Shown here: positions 4,681 through 7,595 of the stretch, one piece after another
How positions within the stretch are numbered: the first letter of the stretch is position 1
Layout: every line of letters begins with the position of its first letter
From: Gammaproteobacteria bacterium
GTDB taxonomy: Bacteria > Pseudomonadota > Gammaproteobacteria > Poriferisulfidales > Oxydemutatoraceae
DNA length: 7,595 nucleotides
Assembly (NCBI GenBank): GCA_007570905.1
Contig: RKSI01000088.1
Location: 1 to 7,595, forward strand
Direction: 5' to 3'
Program-made: the position numbers and the translations under genes
Notes under the pieces: generated by a model
The model's database searches: none
Told to the model about the DNA's origin: nothing
Seen by the model: the letters and a program-made list of their open reading frames with translations, nothing else

Positions 4681-6992
4681 ACGAACACGAAACATCTGAC
4701 GCCGCCGCCGACGGCTTCGGCGCCGCGCACGCGCCCGAGGCCATCCTCGCCGACCTCAACGAAGAACAGCGCACCGCCGTCACCGCGCCGCCGCTGCCGG
4801 CGCTGGTGCTGGCCGGCGCCGGCAGCGGCAAGACGCGCGTCCTGACGCACCGCATCGCGTGGCTGTGCCGCACCGAAAACCTGTCGCCATACAGCATCGC
4901 CGCGCTGACCTTCACCAACAAGGCGGCGCAGGAAATGCGCTCGCGCGTGGAGCAACTGCTGGACATGACCGTCTCCGGGATGTGGTTCGGCACCTTTCAC
5001 GGCGTCTGCCACCGCCTGCTGCGCCTGCACCACGCCGACGCCGGCCTGCCGCAAACCTTTCAGGTGCTGGACGCGCAAGACCAGCGCCGCCTGGTCAAGC
5101 GCGTGACGCAAACGCTCGGTCTCGACGAGGCGCACTGGCCGGCGCGCCAGTCGCAGTGGTTTATCAACGACTGCAAAGAGGCCGGCACGCGCCCGGCGTC
5201 GGTGCAGGACCTCGGCGACGACCACAGCCGCCGCCAGATGCTGCGCATCTACACCGCCTACGAAGAGGCGCGGCGCAACGCCGGCCTCGTGGATTTCGCC
5301 GAACTGCTGCTGCGCGCGCTGGAACTGCTGCGCGACAACGCCGGATTGCAGGCGCATTACCGCGAGCGCTTTCGCCACATCCTGGTGGACGAATTCCAGG
5401 ACACCAACGCGCTGCAATACGCGCTGATACGGGTGCTGGCCGGCGCCGATATTCCGGTGTTCGCGGTCGGCGACGACGACCAGTCCATTTATGGCTGGCG
5501 CGGCGCGCGCGTCGGCAACCTGCACGCCTTTACGAAGGATTTCGCGCGCGTGCAGGTGTTCCGGCTTGAACGCAACTACCGCTCGACGGCGACGATACTC
5601 GACGCCGCCAACGCGCTCATCGGCCACAACCGCGGGCGCATGGGCAAGTCGCTGTGGACCGACAGCGGCGCCGGCGCGCCCATCACCGTGTTCGCCGCGT
5701 TCAACGAACTGGACGAGGCCGCCTTCGTCGTCGAGCGCCTGCGCGCGTGGGCCGGGCGCAAGCGCCGTTACAGCGAGGCCGCGGTGCTCTACCGCTCCAA
5801 CGCGCAGTCGCGCGTGATTGAAAGCGCGCTGATTGCCGAAGACATTCCATACCGCATCTACGGCGGCCTGCGTTTCTTCGAGCGCGCCGTCGTCAAGAAC
5901 GCGCTGGCCTATTTGCGCCTGATGATGAGCCGCCAGGACGACCCGTCGTTCGAGCGCGTCGTCAATTTCCCGCCGCGCGGCATCGGCGAACGCACCTTGG
6001 GCCGCGTCCGCGCCGCCGCGCAGGCGCAGAACGCCAGTTTGTGGGCCGCCGCATTGTCACTGCTGAAACGCGGCGGCGGCGATGGCGGCAACAACAGCGC
6101 CGCTGAAAACGCCCTCGGCGGGCGCGCCGCCGGTGCGCTGGGCGGGTTTTGCGATTTGATAGAAAACCTGGCCTGCGACAGCGCGCGCCTGTCGCTGGCG
6201 GAGATGGCCGGGCATGTCGCCGACCTGCTCATCGCGCACTACCGCAAGGACAGCAGCGAGGCCGCGCGCACCGCCATTGAAAACCTGGAGGAATTCACCG
6301 CCGCTGCGCGCGAGTTTGAACGCCTGTGGCGCGACGACGACGCCGACGGCGAACAGAGCGTCGCCGACGCCTTCCTCGCGCACGCCGCGCTGGAAGCCGG
6401 CGAAGGGCAGGGCCGCGCAGACGAAGACTGCGTACAATTAATGACGCTGCACTCGGCCAAGGGCCTCGAGTTCCCGTCGGTCACCATCGCCGGCCTCGAA
6501 GAGGGCCTGTTCCCGCACGAACGCTCCTTCGCAAGCGCCTCCCTGTCGGCGGGCGGCGAAGGCGTAGAGGAAGAACGCCGCCTGTGCTATGTCGGCATCA
6601 CGCGAGCGCGCGAGGAACTGGCGCTGTCATTCGCCGAAACCCGCAACCGCGGCTGGGGCAAAACCGCCTGCAACGAGCCGTCGCGCTTTCTCGGCGAAAT
6701 CCCGCCGCAGTTGCTGGCCGAAGTCCGCCCGCGCCTGCACATCGCCCGCCCGCCGCGCACCGCGCGCACCGCGCGCGCCGCGCACGCGGCGCACACGGGC
6801 GCCGCCGCCGCCGGCGCCGGCGCACGCGAAGGCGCGCTGCAAATCGGCCAGTCGGTGGAACACAAAAAATTCGGACGCGGCGTCGTCATCGCCTGCGAAG
6901 GCGCCGGCGAACACGCCCGCGCCAATGTCCGCTTTGAACGCGCCGGCGACAAATGGCTGATGCTGATGTGGGCCAACCTGAAAACCTTGTAA
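4677..6992 (+). CDS. uvrD: UvrD, DNA helicase II (SF1A)
   Basis: UvrD is a 3'-5' DNA helicase that removes the incised oligonucleotide in nucleotide excision repair, unwinds in mismatch repair, and contacts RNA polymerase. This protein has 771 residues, against 720 in E. coli. Seen: Q motif LNEEQRTAV (27-35), Walker A AGAGSGKT (46-53), motif Ia ALTFTNKAAQEMRSRV, GTFHGVCHRLLR (105-116), motif II VDEFQD (237-242), motif III GDDDQSIYGWRGA (265-277), motif IV LERNYRST (297-304), AFNELDEAAFVV (341-352), YRIYGGLRFFER (392-403), motif V LMTLHSAKGLEF (588-599), motif VI CYVGITRAREEL (637-648), and the C-terminal Tudor-like domain IGQSVEHKKFGRG to the end (723-771). AFNELDE and ALEAGEGQ favour UvrD over Rep. 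Extra length comes from a 26-residue N-terminal lead, a Gly/Asn-rich insert (about 465-482) and a repetitive basic linker (about 691-718). No Shine-Dalgarno precedes ATG 4677. Confidence 0.97.
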   Translation: MNEHETSDAAADGFGAAHAPEAILADLNEEQRTAVTAPPLPALVLAGAGSGKTRVLTHRIAWLCRTENLSPYSIAALTFTNKAAQEMRSRVEQLLDMTVSGMWFGTFHGVCHRLLRLHHADAGLPQTFQVLDAQDQRRLVKRVTQTLGLDEAHWPARQSQWFINDCKEAGTRPASVQDLGDDHSRRQMLRIYTAYEEARRNAGLVDFAELLLRALELLRDNAGLQAHYRERFRHILVDEFQDTNALQYALIRVLAGADIPVFAVGDDDQSIYGWRGARVGNLHAFTKDFARVQVFRLERNYRSTATILDAANALIGHNRGRMGKSLWTDSGAGAPITVFAAFNELDEAAFVVERLRAWAGRKRRYSEAAVLYRSNAQSRVIESALIAEDIPYRIYGGLRFFERAVVKNALAYLRLMMSRQDDPSFERVVNFPPRGIGERTLGRVRAAAQAQNASLWAAALSLLKRGGGDGGNNSAAENALGGRAAGALGGFCDLIENLACDSARLSLAEMAGHVADLLIAHYRKDSSEAARTAIENLEEFTAAAREFERLWRDDDADGEQSVADAFLAHAALEAGEGQGRADEDCVQLMTLHSAKGLEFPSVTIAGLEEGLFPHERSFASASLSAGGEGVEEERRLCYVGITRAREELALSFAETRNRGWGKTACNEPSRFLGEIPPQLLAEVRPRLHIARPPRTARTARAAHAAHTGAAAAGAGAREGALQIGQSVEHKKFGRGVVIACEGAGEHARANVRFERAGDKWLMLMWANLKTL
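6743..6837 (+). repeat. Thymine-free repetitive linker segment inside uvrD
   Basis: Ninety-five bases without T on the + strand, made of CGCGCACC/CGCGCGCC-type and GCCGCC/GGCGCC units. They encode a basic tripeptide-like repeat (RTA RTA RAA HAA) followed by an Ala/Gly run. The segment lies between the helicase core and the C-terminal Tudor-like domain, where the family has a flexible linker. It is probably disordered and tolerated rather than structured. Confidence 0.65.
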
Positions 6993-7032
6993 AGAGGAAC
7001 GGCATAAACACAAACCCGGCCCCGTTTTGCGG

Positions 7033-7053
7033 TGCCGCCTCCCGGCAGTTTTT
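7033..7053 (+). terminator. Candidate intrinsic terminator after uvrD
   Basis: TGCCG (7033-7037) pairs perfectly with CGGCA (7043-7047) around a 5-base CCTCC loop, followed by one G and TTTTT (7049-7053). The stem is short (5 bp, four of them G-C), so strength is uncertain. A competing hairpin, GGCAG (7044-7048) with CTGCC (7056-7060), puts the T-run in its loop and would not terminate. The placement 41 bases after the uvrD stop and before a new promoter supports the call. Confidence 0.5.
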
Positions 7054-7083
7054 CCCTGCCAAATCCCGCTCGTCGGAAAGCCG

Positions 7084-7111
7084 TTGCGCGCCCCCGCGCC
7101 CTTGCTATACT
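7084..7111 (+). promoter_or_regulatory. Sigma70-like promoter for the small membrane-protein pair
   Basis: A -35-like TTGCGC (7084-7089) is followed 16 bases later by -10 TATACT (7106-7111), with an extended -10 TG at 7103-7104. Transcription should begin about 7 bases after the -10, which falls at or next to the ATG at 7118. The mRNA could therefore be leaderless. Confidence 0.6.
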
Positions 7112-7117
7112 CGTGGC

Positions 7118-7303
7118 ATGAAACTTAACCTGAAAGCACTGCTGGCCAGCGGGCGTCAATGCGGCGTGGCATTCATCATCGCCGCTTTCGTGCATGGTTT
7201 TCTGGGCACGGGCCTTGCCGCCGAGGCGTTTTTCACCGGAGTCCTCGGAGTGGCCGTGCTCCTGGTTGGCAGCATCCAAATATCTGGAGGTAATTCGAAA
7301 TGA
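7118..7303 (+). CDS. Small two-helix membrane protein, unrecognised (61 aa)
   Basis: I do not recognise the family. The 61-residue product has a short amphipathic basic N-terminus (MKLNLKALLASGRQ) and two hydrophobic segments, about residues 15-31 (CGVAFIIAAFVHGFLGT) and 34-53 (AAEAFFTGVLGVAVLLVGSI), joined by a tight Gly-containing turn. It ends in a short polar tail. This predicts a helical hairpin in the inner membrane. The start is supported by the promoter just upstream and by the lack of a hydrophobic or conserved-looking sequence before it; the same frame is open back into uvrD only as a shadow. No Shine-Dalgarno is seen. Its stop overlaps the next ATG (ATGA), so the two small genes probably form one unit. 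Small regulatory subunits and holin-like proteins look similar in layout, but nothing here selects among them. Confidence 0.7.
   Translation: MKLNLKALLASGRQCGVAFIIAAFVHGFLGTGLAAEAFFTGVLGVAVLLVGSIQISGGNSK
7286..7290 (+). promoter_or_regulatory. Strong Shine-Dalgarno for the 35-aa ORF
   Basis: GGAGG lies 9 bases before ATG 7300, inside the end of the preceding gene. It is the only clear Shine-Dalgarno seen ahead of any gene start in the window, and it is the main support for translation of the 35-aa ORF. Confidence 0.75.
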
Positions 7304-7407
7304 GCACTCCTACACTGGTGATATTGATGGTCTCGACCATACTCATCGTTGTGATGGTCGCCGGCCTGATTGCCGAGCACCGCCGCAACAAGCGCGGTGA
7401 AAAATGA
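7300..7407 (+). CDS. Small single-helix membrane protein, unrecognised (35 aa)
   Basis: A 35-codon ORF with a strong Shine-Dalgarno (GGAGG 7286-7290) and an ATGA overlap with the upstream gene. The product has a polar N-terminus (MSTPT), one hydrophobic helix at about residues 6-25 (LVILMVSTILIVVMVAGLIA), and a basic tail EHRRNKRGEK. By the positive-inside rule it would sit with its C-terminus in the cytoplasm. I do not recognise the family. Its size and layout resemble small accessory subunits of membrane complexes, but I see no signature of CydX, KdpF or CcoQ. The pairing with the 61-aa two-helix protein suggests that the two act together or on the same partner, which is inference. Confidence 0.7.
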   Translation: MSTPTLVILMVSTILIVVMVAGLIAEHRRNKRGEK

Positions 7408-7411
7408 GCAC

Positions 7412-7438
7412 CCCCGCATCCGCTGTGTCCGCGCGGGG
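7412..7438 (+). terminator. GC-rich hairpin after the 35-aa ORF, possible terminator
   Basis: CCCCGC (7412-7417) pairs perfectly with GCGGGG (7433-7438), six G-C pairs around a 15-base loop, starting 5 bases after the stop codon. The following bases, CTTGTGTTAT, are only moderately T-rich, so this is a weak terminator candidate. Its 3' arm also lies between the probable -35 area and the -10 of the next gene. Confidence 0.35.
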
Positions 7439-7442
7439 CTTG

Positions 7443-7451
7443 TGTTATCAT
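7443..7451 (+). promoter_or_regulatory. Extended -10 promoter element for the last gene
   Basis: TGTTATCAT contains an extended-10 TG (7443-7444), one spacer base and TATCAT (7446-7451). A -35 is poor (TGTGTC at 7424-7429 at the right distance), as is common for extended -10 promoters. The expected transcription start, about 7 bases on, falls at or just before ATG 7459, so this transcript could also be leaderless. Confidence 0.5.
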
Positions 7452-7458
7452 CGCGTAT

Positions 7459-7595
7459 ATGAGCAGTCTCGCGGAACAAAGTAACGACCTCGCGCAGGCG
7501 GGGATGCCGCCGGCGCAGGCCGAAGCCATCGCAAAGGCAATCCACGACGCCGTTGCGACGGCGCCGCCGCGCCTGGAAGTGCTGGAAGAGCGCGT
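7459..7595 (+). CDS. Probable DUF1640/CCDC90-like coiled-coil protein (3' cut by the window edge)
   Basis: Only 45 codons are visible. The reading LAQAGMPPAQAEAIAKAI (residues 11-28) resembles the conserved start of DUF1640/CCDC90-like proteins, in which a helix with a (A/G)MP..QAEAIA pattern precedes a long coiled coil. The last residues, LEVLEER, may be the beginning of that coiled coil. Bacterial members have no well-defined function to my knowledge; the eukaryotic relatives (MCUR1/CCDC90) are mitochondrial membrane proteins. There is no Shine-Dalgarno. The start is supported by the extended -10 element just upstream. The family assignment rests on a short stretch and is tentative. Confidence 0.55.
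   Translation, partial: MSSLAEQSNDLAQAGMPPAQAEAIAKAIHDAVATAPPRLEVLEER

Noticed and set aside
3242..4993. Long minus-strand ORF of 583 codons opposite ubiB
   Set aside because: High-GC codon bias creates long antisense frames. The + strand carries every UbiB motif over the same span, and the antisense peptide shows no recognisable fold.
4227..5627. Minus-strand ORF of 466 codons opposite ubiB and uvrD
   Set aside because: It spans two well-supported + strand genes and shows only composition-driven sequence.
7044..7060. Hairpin GGCAG/CTGCC with the T-run in its loop as the terminator
   Set aside because: A terminator needs the T-run after the stem. The alternative stem at 7033-7047 followed by TTTTT fits better.
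6953..7117. Longer version of the 61-aa membrane protein starting inside uvrD
   Set aside because: The extra residues are a shadow of the uvrD end, terminator and promoter; a good -10 lies just before ATG 7118.

Overview
The window looks like chromosomal DNA of a high-GC gammaproteobacterium. The order hslU, DUF971, ubiE, ubiJ, ubiB is a familiar gammaproteobacterial arrangement, UbiJ is a proteobacterial ubiquinone factor, and the helicase matches UvrD closely along its length. The species cannot be named from this sequence. Every supported gene is on the + strand.

Positions 1-1316 hold the 3' part of hslU (the ATPase of the HslUV protease; its N-terminus and Walker A lie before the window) and a DUF971 gene joined to it by an ATGA overlap. 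Next comes a 265-base gap made of CAGCAAC/CAACAA-type low-complexity DNA with almost no thymine on the + strand. It leads into ubiE (1582-2316), ubiJ (2324-3043) and ubiB (3047-4603), three ubiquinone genes a few bases apart: a C-methyltransferase, the SCP2-domain accessory factor and the UbiB atypical kinase/ATPase. A possible 25-codon mini-ORF overlaps the ubiB stop and the uvrD start. uvrD (4677-6992) encodes a full-length DNA helicase II with an enlarged repetitive linker before its C-terminal Tudor-like domain.

After uvrD there is a candidate intrinsic terminator (about 7033-7053) and then a sigma70-like promoter (7084-7111). This promoter drives two tiny unrecognised membrane-protein genes that overlap by ATGA (61 aa and 35 aa). 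The window ends in the start of a probable DUF1640/CCDC90-like coiled-coil protein (7459 to the edge), which has its own extended -10 element. Both promoters sit so close to their ATG that the transcripts may be leaderless.

The unusual signal is compositional: long thymine-free C/A/G tracts on the coding strand at 1-94 (inside hslU), 1315-1559 (between genes) and 6743-6837 (inside uvrD), plus a smaller repeat-rich spacer before uvrD. They fall in protein linkers and spacers. Most genes here lack a Shine-Dalgarno sequence and start by overlap or at very short spacing; the clear exception is the 35-aa ORF. I see no mobile element, CRISPR array, tRNA or rRNA, and no evidence for a dedicated new defence or metabolic system.
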